Shown: piece by piece, positions 12,501 through 24,030 of the stretch
Position numbering within the stretch: position 1 is the stretch's first letter
Layout of the letters: each line of letters starts with the position of its first letter
Source: Posidonia oceanica
Taxonomy: Eukaryota > Streptophyta > Magnoliopsida > Alismatales > Posidoniaceae
DNA length: 64,000 nt
NCBI GenBank assembly: GCA_037176725.1
Contig: JAZBRS010000075.1
Span: forward strand, 72,108,001 to 72,172,000
Direction of reading: 5' to 3'
The notes under the pieces: model-generated
What the model was told of the DNA's origin: nothing
The model's input: the letters and a program-made list of their open reading frames with translations, nothing else
The model's database searches: none
Position numbers and translations under genes: made by a program

Positions 12501-13133
12501 GCCTTCTCTGGTCTGCTCCGGGCATCGTCACGAGCCGTCGAGCATCGTCCGAGCTCCGCCTGCCCCCGGTGAATGTCGCCGACCCCTCCGCGCCTCCTCA
12601 GCCTCCCTCCTCCGCTTTTCCTGGCCACTGGTAGCAGTTGCTACAGTGGCCACTGCGCTGGTTTTTTACTATGCATTTATTTTTCCTTTGCTAAGCTATT
12701 TTGCCATAAATTGCATTTTCAGCTTTTGTTTTTAGTTTATTGCTTTCTGGTCCTGCCTTCGTTTAACATTCATTTAAATCTGAATTTAAATCTTATTAAA
12801 TTGCATGAAAAACTTAAAAAAATGTTTAATTGCATGTTAGTCCTTCTACTGTGTTTTTCTTTTAAGTTTATTTTAGTTTAGGTCCTGTAGTTTTTTATTT
12901 TTGCACTTCAGTCCTCCAGTTAATAATCTCATTTAATATTCTAAGTTTACCTTAGTAAATTGTATTTTTAAACCCTGTCTTTTCCTCTATTTATGTTTTA
13001 GTCCTCCGATCTGTTAATCAATGTATTTATTTTTCATCTTTTCTTACTGCATTGCATTATTTTCCCCATGCATTTTAATTTTTGCACATAGGTCTTTCAT
13101 TTGCATACACAGCATCTGTGTTTTGCATTTTTT

Positions 13134-13500
13134 CCTTATAAAATTGCATTTTAGACCCTGCATGTTTTAAAATTACACATAGGTCCTCTACATGTTATAA
13201 AACTCATTTAAATGCACACTTTTGCTTATAAAATTGCATTTTAGACCCTGTATATTTAAAAATTGCACATAGGTCCTCTATTTGCATTCACAGACCATTT
13301 AAGACCACATTTTTGCTTATAAAATTGCATTTCAACCCCTGCATGTTTCAAAATTGCATGCTAATCCTCCACATGATTTCAAAACTTATCCAAATGCATG
13401 TTTACCTTATAAAATTTCATTTTAAACCCTGCATTTTGCAAAATTGCACTCAGACCCTCCAGTTTTCAAAAATCTTGCATATAAGCCCCTAATTTTCCAA
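13134..13500 (+). repeat. Degenerate 91-bp tandem repeat in TE-D LTR, four units
   Basis: The word cttataaaattgcatttt recurs at about 13134, 13224, 13315 and 13405, each time followed by accctgcatgtt-like and gcacataggtcctc-like words. The spacing of 90-91 bp is regular; the units are clearly diverged. Confidence 0.7.
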
Positions 13501-14315
13501 AATCTTTGCATTTAGGTCCCACTTTTTTCAAAACTTGCACATAGGCTCCCAAGTTTTCTGAAAAGTCATTTTTAGGTCCTTTCTTGCATTCCTGCATGCA
13601 TTTGGCATTTTTTGCATACACTTAAACACACTTAGCTCCCATTTACATGAGAGGACTTGTTTTGCACACCCCTATGACCTCCTTTATACCTAGATCCATT
13701 CTACTCCCCTGTTCTGGCTCCTCTGCCTTGAAGCTGGGATATCTTTTGATCTGGTAGCCGGATTTTCTCAAACAAGCTACCTGGACGACCCTAGCGGAGC
13801 GCTCTTCCACATGATCAAGCATTTCTCAGATCAGGCTTCAGATTCCCAAGGTAAGTCCTTCTGAACTCCTGCACAGCATTCATTTGTACCCCATTTGCAT
13901 TGCAAGCATTGTTTTTGCTTTCTGATTTCTCGAGCATGTAGATTAGGACTCCCTCTTCCTGTCTATCAACTCTATTCCCCATTTCGCGTACTCTTGGCGT
14001 CTTTGTGTTGCGTTTTCCCTGGATTCACTACTAATTGTAACTTTCTTACCCTTTTTCCACGATCCGATCGCATCGCGAGCTTTTGGTAGCGTGCGAGACA
14101 CATTGTGGGACACTTTGGTGGGAAATGGTCGCAGAACAGTGGTAATCCCTCCACTTGCTTCTCTTCCCCTTTGTAGGTCATCACACCTACTTTGCGCGGT
14201 CCTTAAACAGCGTTTGTTCTCATGCTTATGCTGTTTGCCTCCCCTTTGCTTCTCCTGCTCTTTTTCTTTGCATCTGCATCTGTATGGCTTTATCGACGTT
14301 TTATCTCGCTTGTTT

Positions 14316-14459
14316 TGGCACCGTTTTGCATGCCCGCTTTCCTTTTGGCACCGTTTTGCGTGCCCGCTTTGCTTTTGGCACCGTTTTGCGTGCCCGCTTT
14401 GTCTTTGGCACCATTTTGCATGCCTGCTTTGCTTTTGGCGCCGTTTCGTGTGCCGCTCT
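14316..14459 (+). repeat. 30-bp hairpin repeat in TE-D LTR, left half (split by TE-B)
   Basis: Five units of about 30 bp have the core GGCACCGTTTTGCGTGCC, whose ends GGCAC and GTGCC can pair. The array is broken at 14459 by TE-B and resumes at 24031 with the same core (tctcgcaccgttttgcgtgc), running to about 24190 in more diverged units. Confidence 0.8.
14455..14459 (+). other. Target site duplication of TE-B, left copy
   Basis: The five bases gctct precede the LTR edge at 14460 and recur directly after the other edge at 24031-24035. This is the 5-bp duplication expected for gypsy integrase and proves both TE-B ends. Confidence 0.95.
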
Positions 14460-15133
14460 TGTGGATGGATTTTTGGGGTGTTGAAGATGAAGATGCCGGC
14501 GCTTCCACGACGTCGACAGCTTTTGTTATGATCGCCACTCGCCTTTGGGTAGACAAGACACCTGGGTGGAGATTGTGAAGATGTGGGTCCTTGGACCACT
14601 AGATCGACGGCTAGATGTCGTCTAGCGGCCTCCTCGTGCTACGCAAGCGTTTTCTTTTCCCTTCAAAACAAATGAAAATCAAAGATCTAGATTAGTTCGT
14701 GTAGTAACTGTTAATAAAAAAAACAAACGAAGAACAATATTAACAAACGAATCTAATACTAATCGGGGGTTGTTCCCCGCATGCATATGCTATGGGTCCT
14801 ATTTTAATGAATGCAATGTGAGATGTAATAAGAAAGATTGGAAGAAGATACTCCCTTCACCCTCGTGCTGTTTGCAGTGGAGTAGAAGTGGAGGCACGGT
14901 CGGAGCTCCGGCTAGGCTCGAGATCTCTGGGATCGTAGTTGAGGTTGTAGTGATCTCTGGGATCTTGGGTTTCTCTGGATTGAGGATGGAGACTAGAGTT
15001 TCTGGTTTGGAAGCTCTAGCTGTTTGAAGGTGGAAGCTCAAAACCCTGAAACCTATAGAAGATTTCTTTCTGACCTGACTAAGGGGGCTCTCTCTCCAAG
15101 AATGACCGGGGTGTCAAACACTGACCCACGGGG

Positions 15134-15143
15134 TCTATTTATA
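15134..15143 (-). promoter_or_regulatory. TATA box of TE-B 3' LTR
   Basis: TATAAATAGA on the minus strand in tttataaatagacccc context, conserved with the other LTRs of the family. Confidence 0.65.
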
Positions 15144-15214
15144 AACTCCAAGGGGTGTAGGGACGGTTGGAGTTCAAAAAGTTATAGAAAAGTGGCAGTT
15201 AGTTTGAGTTGCCG

Positions 15215-15695
15215 GTTGGGGTGGCGCCTAAACCTAGCAACCGCTTGGTCAAAGTGTGGGAAGACCCGGGAATGAGGCCACGATAGCTAGTCACCGATTG
15301 AAGTGGCGCTTAACAGTTGGGGTGATCGTGTGAAATAACTGTGGAAAAGCGGTTCAAAGGAGGCCACGATTGTTAGTCGCCTCATGGAGTGGTGCCTAAT
15401 GGTCAAGTATCGTGGGGAAGACCGTGGCAGTTCCACAACCGTCTAGTCGCCTGTTGAGATGGCGCCTAAAGGTTGAGGGGTTAGTGGGAATTGACTGTGG
15501 AAAAGTAACTGCCAGAGCGGTTATGACTATTAGTCGCCCCTTTGGTCGATGCCTAGTTCAGTCGCCTGATGATGTGGCGCCTAGGTGGGTCACCTCCTCA
15601 GTTGGCTACAAGGTAGCTCGCCTGTTGGAAGGACATCTGTCTTAGTCGCCTCCTTAAATGGCGCCTAGGATGGTCGCCTCCTCAGCTGGCAACTA
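15215..15695 (-). repeat. AGTCGCC/GGCGCC motif cluster in TE-B LTR
   Basis: About a dozen imperfect inverted pairs of the form AGTCGCC, 8-9 bases, GGCGCCTA lie upstream of the TATA box in the direction of transcription. The arms would pair except for one constant mismatch. The cluster is present in all LTR copies of the family and again in the leaders (6310, 7083, 21320, 22110). Confidence 0.7.
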
Positions 15696-16049
15696 ATAAG
15701 CTTAGGTCATTTCCAGCCCTATTTTCCAGGTTTTGGCCAGAGAAACAAGATAGAAGGCCGGGAAACTACAGATAGTCTATGAAATCAAGAAGGCATCTCT
15801 GTTAACTCAAATCTGCCACGAATCTGAGTAGAAATAAAGGATATTCAGGGTACTCGGACTTGGCACAAGTCTGAGTGAGTTGGCTCTGCCACAGCTAACA
15901 ACCTGAGTCAAGGTAGGATCAAGTGATGCTTGAAGAAATCAAGGAAGATCTGGAAAATGTGTTGTTAAGCCTTAGACATGGGATCTTTGGTGCCTCAGAA
16001 GTCCCTGTCCTCTACGAACTCTGGGAAATGCGAAAATGGGATGTCTACA

Positions 16050-16066
16050 GATGCCCCTCCTTGGAG
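16050..16066 (-). other. TE-B polypurine tract
   Basis: The minus strand reads TCCAAGGAGGGGCATC directly before the 3' LTR start TGTAGACATC. Confidence 0.8.
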
Positions 16067-18480
16067 TTGATCTTGGAACAAGATCGAGTCCAAGGTAAGA
16101 ACGATGTCCCATTGAGCATTTCTTGAAAAGGGGAGCTCCACCTCAAAAAATCCGCCACAAGGGATGAAGGAAGCTAATAAAAAAAGAAGAAGGGGTGAAC
16201 GAACTCGGTGTCGGGAGATTGCCGAACGACCGGGTGGTTCGATTAATTACCGTCATATTGAAGACTCAGGCATGGAGGGGTCAAGTCGGTTTCGAAACTA
16301 TGTGTCGCAGCCGATGTCGAGACCTGTCAACCATGTAGAGATGTACTTCAACGGGGCAGAAGCTAGGGAGAGAACCGCGGGGCGTAACCCTTACACGATC
16401 GAAAAGGAGTGCTCTTGTGGCGTAATGTTTGAGATTTTACTTGGATTGGAATTGATAGAAGGATTGGTAGGAACTGGGTTGGTTCTAGGAGAATCACATG
16501 TCCTAAGGGTTTCTAACACTCTTGAAGAACATTTGGCTCTGTCCGTGCTCCACTTCCAATGATATGAGAAAATGCATGGATGCATGATTCAAGCAAACAA
16601 ATGCAAATGCAACATACAATGCAATGAATGGTCCATATGCTAGGTTAGGCCGGTGGGGTACGGTTGGTCCCAAACCATATGGACATATGCAAAATGAATG
16701 AATGCAATTCATTGTGGTCAAGTGTTTTCCGTCCTCGAGTGTGACCAGTACTCTCGGGAAAGGACCATCGTCCCACAGCTCGATTTGGCAAATAAAGGAG
16801 TTCTATGATTAAATAACCAAGTGAGGGAGTGAACCCTTCCTTTGCCAAACCGGGGTTTGCCTTTTAGTCAAAGTGGGTGTGCCTTTGCACACTATATGAG
16901 CCCCTTAGGCGTGAGCTCATTCTTTACGTTGTAAGCTTTATACCTGCACACTTAACAAAAGATGTTAGTAATCACAGGTGAACCTTTCCCAGTTCCTAGG
17001 GCGATTGACTAAGTTATACTTGTGTATGAGATAAAGTAATCTCTTAATCAATACTACTTGAGAACTAGGTGGAGGGAATTAGTCTTGGCCTCAGCTGAGA
17101 GATGGAAAATCGGAGCCCAGTAGACGCCGATTGTGAGTCATCCGTAGATGCTCTAAAGATTATTGCAGAAGCAATGTCTTTGTTGAGAAAACGCACCCAA
17201 GCCGTGAGACACGCTTGAGTAGGACACTATCTCTAAATTCGAGATGAATGATTGTTGCATCACCGCCCAGACTAATTCCCGTTTTCCTACTTTCTAAGTT
17301 TTCACTTGTATGTAGGGTGGATGGTGCTTCTTTTGGTTGGTTTTCTTGGATTTTCTAATTTTTTGATTCTTTGGTGTTTTTGATTTTATGATTTTTTTGG
17401 TAGTTTTTGGATTTTCTAATTTTTGGATTTTGGGATTTTCTAATTTTGGTAGTTTTGGATTTTCTGATTTTTTGGATTTTCTAATTTTTTTTAGTAGTTT
17501 TTGGATTGATGAGTGCAGTCACAACCTTCTACTCATAGCTTTTGCAGCATTGCCTGGTATTATCTAGGGTGAGAGAGCTTTCTCTTCTAACATGCCTAGT
17601 CTGTTGAGAACTCAGAACCTCATACTAGCATTGGTTTGATTGTTGTTTCCCTCATTTAATTAGTTCCTGAACTTCTAGGATTCTCAGTCCTTTGTCTGTG
17701 AGTGAGATAGGTGGAGGAGGCTTGAAGTGCAGTAAGCTCTCGACTTTGGCTTAGGTCTTGAATTCCACTTGCCTTTCCTTGGTTCCTTAACGTGTCTTTC
17801 TAGGATTTATGCTTTAGACACATAGATAGCTTTTGCCATGTTCTTTTTCCGCTCTTTGGACAGCTCTTTGCTGACCTCTTTTAGTTGGACAGTTTCTTTT
17901 ACTGTCTCTTTTCATTTGTTCCTCACTTGGACAGCTTCTTTGCTGCCTTCTTTCCTCTATATTTGGGCAATTTTTGCTGCTATCTTTTTTAGACGCTTTC
18001 TAAGTTATTTGGCAAGCGGTTCGTACCATAAGCCTCTACTCCAAGCTTGCCTTTCTCTTACCTCCCCGTGCAAGTGTATGTGCAGACAGCACAAGGTTGA
18101 GGTTACCCTATTTGTTCAGTTCCTTTTCTATTTAGGACACAACTTTCTTCCTTTGGTTAGGACCTGGTCTTTAATTCTTTCTAGACTTTGGCATGCTAAT
18201 TAAGGGTGTACTGTATGTAACTCCCACGGATCTGAAGATGTCTTCAGGCTGTCACAACCAGTGGTTGGACCTTCCCTAGGTGTTACGCTCTCTGTTTGGG
18301 AAACCTTAGGTAATATTTTGGTAGTTCTGCTTAGTACTCTAAGTTATTAGGTAGAGTCCACACTCATCAATCATTTTTGTATTTATTTTTATAGTCTAAC
18401 TTAGCAGTAGTGATAAATAAAAGCAGAGTACTGAAAGAAAGTGTCTTATTTACAAGTTTTACTTAAATTAACCACTGCCC
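16067..18480 (-). other. TE-B 3' untranslated region
   Basis: Non-coding and alignable with TE-A 984-3362 over its length. It holds the conserved hairpin (16737-16753), the T-rich ttttggattttctaatttt stretch (17335-17505) and the gctgcc-word block (17840-18000). Confidence 0.65.
16737..16753. other. Conserved 3' hairpin, TE-B copy
   Basis: Arms GAGTGT and GTACTC around a five-base loop, four Watson-Crick pairs and two G.T pairs next to the loop. It is the equivalent of 1646-1662. Confidence 0.45.
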
Positions 18481-21062
18481 TCAGTCGGGTTCAGTGGAAC
18501 TTTGCATCTCCCTTCCCAAATGAGGGGGCTTAGCTGAGGGGCGACTGTGGAAGTCTGCCCCTGGCGTTAAGTTGTCAGGTGCTTGTGGCGCATGTTCTTG
18601 TCATTCTTTTGGTTTGCGCCCTGTCCTTGCTTTTAGAGGGTCAGAGTCGGACTCATTCTGACCCATTCCAGGCGATGTGCCCCTGGTGGCTTTGTCTCGG
18701 AGTGAGGCTATCAGATGTCCTCCTCTTGAAGTGTGGTTGCCGATGTGCTCTGTAGTAACCTCTCCTTGACCATAGTGCTCATGACTGCCCCTAGTGTGTC
18801 CTCTTGTAGGATCGGGCAATTTGGGAAGAGGATCAGCTCTTGCTTGGGCTACTTGGAGAGCTTGGTAGAGTGAGCTGAGTGCAGCTTCTGCTTTATACCA
18901 GTCTGAATCCGCATATTCATTTTAGATGGGCAACTGGTCTTCTTCTGTAAAGCCTTGGAGTACATGGGAATCAAGGTCCCCTTTGTTGGACGGGCTCTGC
19001 TCTAGATCTATTGGTATGCACTGGATGGATGCGAACTCAGCCCGAGCAACTGATAAGATGATCTCTACATCTGCATGATCTACTCGGTAGTTGAACAAGG
19101 GCTCTTGATGTATCTGCATCACTTGTTGGTCCCCTTGTTGAGCCGCCTTTAGTTTGGCTTTGAGCTCAGACCACATGATCTCACCCTTGTCGTTAAGATT
19201 GTGTATCTTGTCTTTGACATTGAAGCATTCTTCAAGGGTGTGCCCATTGTTTTGATGATAAGAGTAGTACTTGGACATATCAGCATTGGGATAACTCGGA
19301 CTGGGCTCTGGGAGCTGCAGATCTCCACTCTCAACTAGCATCCTGAATGTATCAGAGATTGATTCAGGAAGTGGAGGATAGTTTTGCCTCTGAGGGCCTT
19401 TGTAGCTTCGTGGAGGAGGAACCTGGTGGTAGTTCCCCTGCCCTTGTTGTTGCCCCTGGTGTGCATTGCCCATCCATCCTCGCTGGGCATGTACCAGGTA
19501 ATCAGGAAGCTGTCGTTGTTGGTGCTGCGCTGGCTGCACTAACTGTCCCTGGTACTGCGCAGGTTGGCTTGGATACTGCTCCGGTTGATTTCTGGCCAAA
19601 AAGGATTGGGGCTTCCCTTGCGCCTTCTGCTTTTGTTGAATTGAGACCTGGGCCATGTCTCCAGTGATCCCTTCGAGCGTATAGCCAGCGCCCTTCTTTT
19701 TGCCCCTTCCTCGAGCTCTAAGAATGGTAGGTCCTCTTTGTGACGGAGGATCCTTGCAGTGTGTTCGTGTAGCTGAGGGTATGTTTGGAGGTCACTCATC
19801 AGTAGCCCTGTTCTGAGTGCTCTTGTAGCGTTTCGGGCAATGATCTCGATTGTTTGGCTTTCAGGAATATAGCATTTAGATCTTGCTGCCATATCTCTCC
19901 ATCTACTTGCAAAAGTGGCGAACTCCTCATTAGGTTTCATCTTTTCAGCGAGGAGGTCGCTCATTGTAGGCTCGTGCTGGATGCGATGGACATATTGGCG
20001 CAGAAATTTCTCCTGGACCATCTTGAAGTCACTGAGATCATATGCTGTGAGCGTGTTGAACCATCCCAGTGCTTCTCCTTCCAAGCTTTTGAAGAAGAGA
20101 TAGATTATAAGCCCGTTGTCGTATTGATAGGGCAGAGCATTCATGGCAAATGTGGCTAGATGGCCCCTTGGATCCTCTGTTCCACTGTATTTCCTCATTT
20201 TTGGCATTTTGAGTCCAGGTGGAAGAACAAAATGAGGAAATTTCGGTGTGTCAAACCCTATCGGTGCTTTGGATGTAACTCCCGCCTTTGTTAGTGCTTC
20301 GGCGATCATCCTTTTGAGATCTGTCCCTGGTATGGCATATTGTCCCTGGTTTAGGTGCCCATGTGTTTGGTGGAAGGGTGGTGATAGAGGGTCGTATGGT
20401 GGAAAGAAGGGTTGGGTTTGATGTGGAGTGTAGTATGATTGTGTGTTAGCGGGAGGTTGTGGTGAGTGTGTTATTTCAGGATACTGGGGTTGGTATGATG
20501 TCCCAGGATATCGTGGTTGTTGGTAGTTCGTGTATGATGGCATGGTTTGCTGCATGGAAGGATAGGTTTGTACTGTGTGGTATGGTGTGAATGAATTTTG
20601 AGTAGGGAAGTATGGAGTGGGGTTTAGTGGCATGGTGCATGTGTAGGCGTGAGTGGGTGTGGTTAATGGGTTTTGGTAGTAGTTTGGGAAAGAAGTTTGG
20701 TGGACGGATGAGGTTTGTAGGCTCCTAAATGAGGGATGGTGGTGTGCCAAAGGTCGATAGATCTCATTAGCCGCTTCCTCAGATTGATAGGGAGCGATCG
20801 TTGTAGGCACTACCTGGGAGGTCACCCCGGGAATTGTATGCTCAAACGGAGTACTCCGAGGTCGGGAGTGGCTTATTTCTCTTTCTTCTTCAATTGATCG
20901 GCCCATCGCTTGTGAGAAATTAGGGGTCTCTGGCTCCTCTGTTTGTGAAGTTGAAGCTCTGAATAAGAACCCATGTGGGCCTTGACTTTGTTGCGCCATG
21001 GAGGTAGAGGCGGAGGCAGAGGTCATGTTGATGTGCTCGCGATTTTGTTGATAAGCTTCCAT
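18481..21062 (-). pseudogene. gag: TE-B gag, one frameshift and one nonsense codon
   Basis: ATG at 21062 opens a 507-codon frame that includes the variable N-terminus and the whole Retrotrans_gag domain (FPHFVLPPG, KSLEGEALGWFNTLTAYDL, FASRWRDMAARSKCY). One base is missing near 19707 compared with TE-A (cccttcctcg against cccttccctcg), so the rest continues in another frame from about 19705: CYSYHQNNGHTLEEC-like nucleocapsid (here with YYSYHQNNGH, the first Cys lost), acidic tail with a single PIYNEY unit, TAA at 18924, and the end at TGA 18481. TE-A has two PIYDEY units, so the tail varies in repeat number. Role as for TE-A gag. Confidence 0.85.
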
Positions 21063-22414
21063 TGCAAGATTGTGTTTTTCTTTTTTTTTTTTCTTTGCTT
21101 TTCTTTTCTCTTTTTTTTTGCTCTTTTTTCTTTCTTTTTTTTTCTAGACTATTACAGGAGAAAAAAAAAGAAATTACAGACTTAATGAACACTAATTACT
21201 ATAGACTCGATAGAATGTGAAAAAAATGTAACAGAAATGGTAACAGTCTGTGCTTGTAATCCTGTAATTAGCAGTGTGCCTAATCCCTGCAAACAATGCA
21301 CTGAATCGTAATCCCCTTATAGTGGCCTATATTACAGGCGACCTGGTAAGTCGCCTATTTAGAAGGCGGCTTATCGAGGTGCCTCCTGAACCGGCAGCTT
21401 TGCCCCTGGTTCAGACAGCAAACTGGGTCTGTCTTGGACAGGCCATGCAACAGTGAAGAAGGAAAACGAGCAGGTTTCAAGCAATGCGTTGCTTTTACTT
21501 GTTTAGGTGTTTAATTAATGGATTGATTAATTAAACCTGCATGGGTCACAAGCAACTGGGATTGGTTGGCTTTAAGGTACTCCTCCTTGACCTTCGCTAG
21601 GGTCCACTAAGAGGGACCTAAGTGGGGGGCTTGTCTCTCTAAAGAGGGACCCTCCACCTAGGATTCTGTCCTTAGGCTCGGCACTTAACAAACCATAAAG
21701 CGATAAAACACAGAGTACTGAGGTGTAAAGTGTCTACCAAGTTCCACTATTGGCTCAGAGAGAGAGAGAAGCCAATAACGATACTTGGGACACCTTGAGA
21801 TCTTGATCTAGCTATTGCAGCTAAAACTGAGTATGGGAGAGCGACTTGCGCTGGCCTGGGTTCGCTCAGATTAACCGTTCTAGCTAGAGGAAGACTTCCT
21901 CAAGGGACTTCCACTTTAATACCAAACAATTAGTTTCCACCTTAAGGGTGGACACAAGCAAAGCTAGAAACCGTTAAAAAACTAGAAGACAGTGGACATG
22001 GAAAGTTGTTTTTAATTTTTTTTCTTCTTATGCTACTGCAGATCTAAAAACACAACACAAAGTACAGGAAAAAACAACAAAGGTCTGCAGTAAAAAAACG
22101 GACTACGGAAGTCGCCTGTATAAGCGGCGTCTATGGCAGTCGCCCTTTGGAGGAGCGGTTAGGACAGACGCTTCTGGGACAAGCGGCTAGTAGCACAGTG
22201 TTCTAACCTCAGTAAAACGGTCCCAGCTATTGGAGCTTGGGTTTTTACTGATGTCAGAAACAGAAGAAGAGAGAAAAAAAAACGAGAAAAGGTTTGGGAT
22301 ATCGTGAAAACCTAAGCGTACAATTACCCGAACCCGGAAAACTACTCCTAGATCTATGAGAATAATGGAAAGGAAGGAAGGAAGTGACTTACGTAGCACA
22401 GGGGTTGGCTAAAG
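21063..22414 (-). other. TE-B leader between primer site and gag
   Basis: Non-coding, colinear with the TE-A leader. It has a purine tract on the coding strand just before gag (21076-21146 as pyrimidines on plus) and AGTCGCC motif clusters at 21320-21420 and 22110-22195. Confidence 0.6.
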
Positions 22415-22436
22415 CCGAGTCCCACCGTGATCGCCA
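22415..22436 (-). other. TE-B primer binding site
   Basis: The minus strand reads TGGCGATCACGGTGGGACTC after a five-base spacer (gtctc) from the LTR end. It begins with TGG as required by the CCA end of tRNA and partly matches tRNA-Arg. TE-E has the same first 13 bases, so both families may use the same primer. Confidence 0.7.
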
Positions 22437-22441
22437 GAGAC

Positions 22442-24030
22442 TATGGATGGATTTTTGAGGTGTTGAAGATGAAGATGCCGGCGCTTCCACGACGTCGACA
22501 GCTTTTGTTGTGATCGCCACTCGCCTTTGGGTAGACAAGACACCTGGGGGGAGATTGTGAAGATGTGGGTCCTCGGACCACTAGATCGACGGTTGGATGT
22601 CGTCTAGCGGCCTTCTCGTGCTACGCAAGTGTTTTCCTTTCCCTTCAAAACAAATGAAAATCAAAGATCTAGATTAGTTTGTGTAGTAACTGTTAATAAA
22701 AAAAACAAACGAAGAACAATATTAACAAACGAATCTAATACTAACCGGGGGTTGTTCCCCGCATGCATATGCTATGGGTCCTATTTTAATGAATGCAATG
22801 TGAGATGTAATAAGAAAGATTGGAAGAAGATACTCCCTTCACCCTCGTGATGTTTGCAGTGGAGTAGAAGTGGAGGCACGATCGGAGCTCCGGCTAGGCT
22901 CGAGATCTCTGGGATCGTAGTTGAGGTTGTAGTGATCTTTGGGATCTTGGGTTTCTCTGGATTGAGGGTGGAGACTAGAGTTTCTGGTTTGGAAGCTCTA
23001 GCTGTTTGAAGGTGGAAGCTCAAAACCCTGAAACCTATAGAAGATTTCTTTCTGACCTGACTAAGGGGGCTCTCTCTCCAAGAATGACCGGGGTGTCAAA
23101 CACTGACCCACGGGGTCTATTTATAAACTCCAAGGGGTGTAGGGACGGTTGGAGTTCAGAAAGTTATAAAAAAGTGGCAGTTAGTTTGAGTTGCCGGTTG
23201 GGGTGGCGCCTAAACCTAGCAACCGCTTGGTCAAAGTGTGGGAAGACCCGGGAATGAGGCCATGATAGCTAGTCACCGATTGAAGTGGCGCTTAACAGTT
23301 GGGGTGATCGTGTGAAATAACTGTGGAAAAGCAGTTCAAAGGAGGCCACGATTGTTAGTCGCCTCATGGGGTGGCGCCTAATGGTCAAGGATCGTGGAGA
23401 AGACCGTGGCAGTTCCACAACCGTCTAGTCGCCTGTTGAGATGGCGCCTAAAGGTTGAGGGTTAGTGGGAATTGACTGTGGAAAAGCAACTGCCAGAGCG
23501 GTTATGACTGTTAGTCGCCCCTTTGGTCGATGCCTAGTTCAGTCGCCTGATGATGTGGAGCCTAGGTGGGTCACCTCCTCAGTTGGCTACAAGGTAGCTC
23601 GCCTGTTGGAAGGACATCTGTCTTAGTCGCCTCCTTAAATGGCGCCTAGGATGGTCGCCTCCTCAGCTGGCAACTAATAAGCTTAGGTCATTTCCAGCCC
23701 TATTTTCCAGGTTTTGGCCAGAGAAACAAGATAGAAGGCCGGGAAACTACAGATAGTCTATGAAATCAAGAAGGCATCTCTGTTAACTCAAATCTGCCAC
23801 GAATCTGAGTAGAAATAAAGGATATTCAGGGTACTCGGACTTGGCACAAGTCTGAGTGAGTTGGCTCTGCCACAGCTAACAACCTGAGTCAAGGTAGGAT
23901 CAAGTGATGCTTGAAGAAATCAAGGAAGATCTGGAAAATGTGTTGTTAAGCCTTAGACATGGGATCTTCGGTGCCTCAAAAGTCCCTATCCTCTACGAAC
24001 TCTGGGAAATGCGAAAATGGGATGTCTACA
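22442..24030 (-). repeat. TE-B 5' LTR
   Basis: It pairs with 14460-16049 at about 98 % identity. The inner edge reads tatggatgg (one substitution from tgtggatgg). The outer edge gatgtctaca is followed by the gctct TSD. Confidence 0.95.
23116..23125 (-). promoter_or_regulatory. TATA box of TE-B 5' LTR
   Basis: TATAAATAGA on the minus strand; this copy would drive transcription of the element, since it lies in the 5' LTR upstream of primer site and gag. Confidence 0.7.

Larger units (their letters stand above)
9529..14459 (+). repeat. TE-D 5' LTR, first part
   Basis: The LTR start TGACACCCC is fixed by the match to 63735-64000. The rest of its length cannot be verified here because the partner LTR is cut off. 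Content is non-coding: an A-rich stretch with many aaccctaaa-type words (9600-10970), a pyrimidine- and C-rich stretch (10980-12640), AT-rich sequence with a 91-bp tandem repeat, and a 30-bp repeat at the end. Open frames such as 11923-12531 on the minus strand are composition artefacts. The R/U5-like block lies across the TE-B insertion at 24470-24560. Confidence 0.7.
14460..16049 (-). repeat. TE-B 3' LTR
   Basis: Both edges are exact: tgtggatgg at 14460 and gatgtctaca ending at 16049, each matching the other LTR and bounded by TSD on one side and polypurine tract on the other. On the coding strand it starts TGTAGACATC and ends in CACA. Confidence 0.95.
14460..24030 (-). mobile_element. TE-B: complete gag-only non-autonomous LTR retrotransposon
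   Basis: A complete 9,571-bp element on the minus strand: 5' LTR 22442-24030, primer site, leader, gag 21062 to 18481, 3' untranslated region, polypurine tract, 3' LTR 14460-16049. LTRs of 1589 and 1590 bp differ at about 31 positions (2 %). It has a verified TSD (gctct). It sits inside the 30-bp array of the TE-D LTR. Like TE-A it has no pol at all, and the whole internal region aligns with TE-A, so the loss of pol predates both copies and the pol-less form itself has moved. Confidence 0.92.

Noticed and set aside
11923..12531. 202-codon minus-strand open frame
   Set aside because: It lies in the GC-rich part of the TE-D LTR, has no recognisable domain and is Trp/Arg/Gly-rich as expected from composition.
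13943..14599. 218-codon minus-strand open frame with SGHAKRCQK repeats
   Set aside because: The repeats come from the 30-bp array and the frame crosses the TE-B boundary, so it is not a gene of either element.
22415..22436. tRNA-like 3' end sequence (ccgagtcccaccgtgatcgcca)
   Set aside because: No tRNA cloverleaf precedes it; its position next to an LTR identifies it as a primer site.
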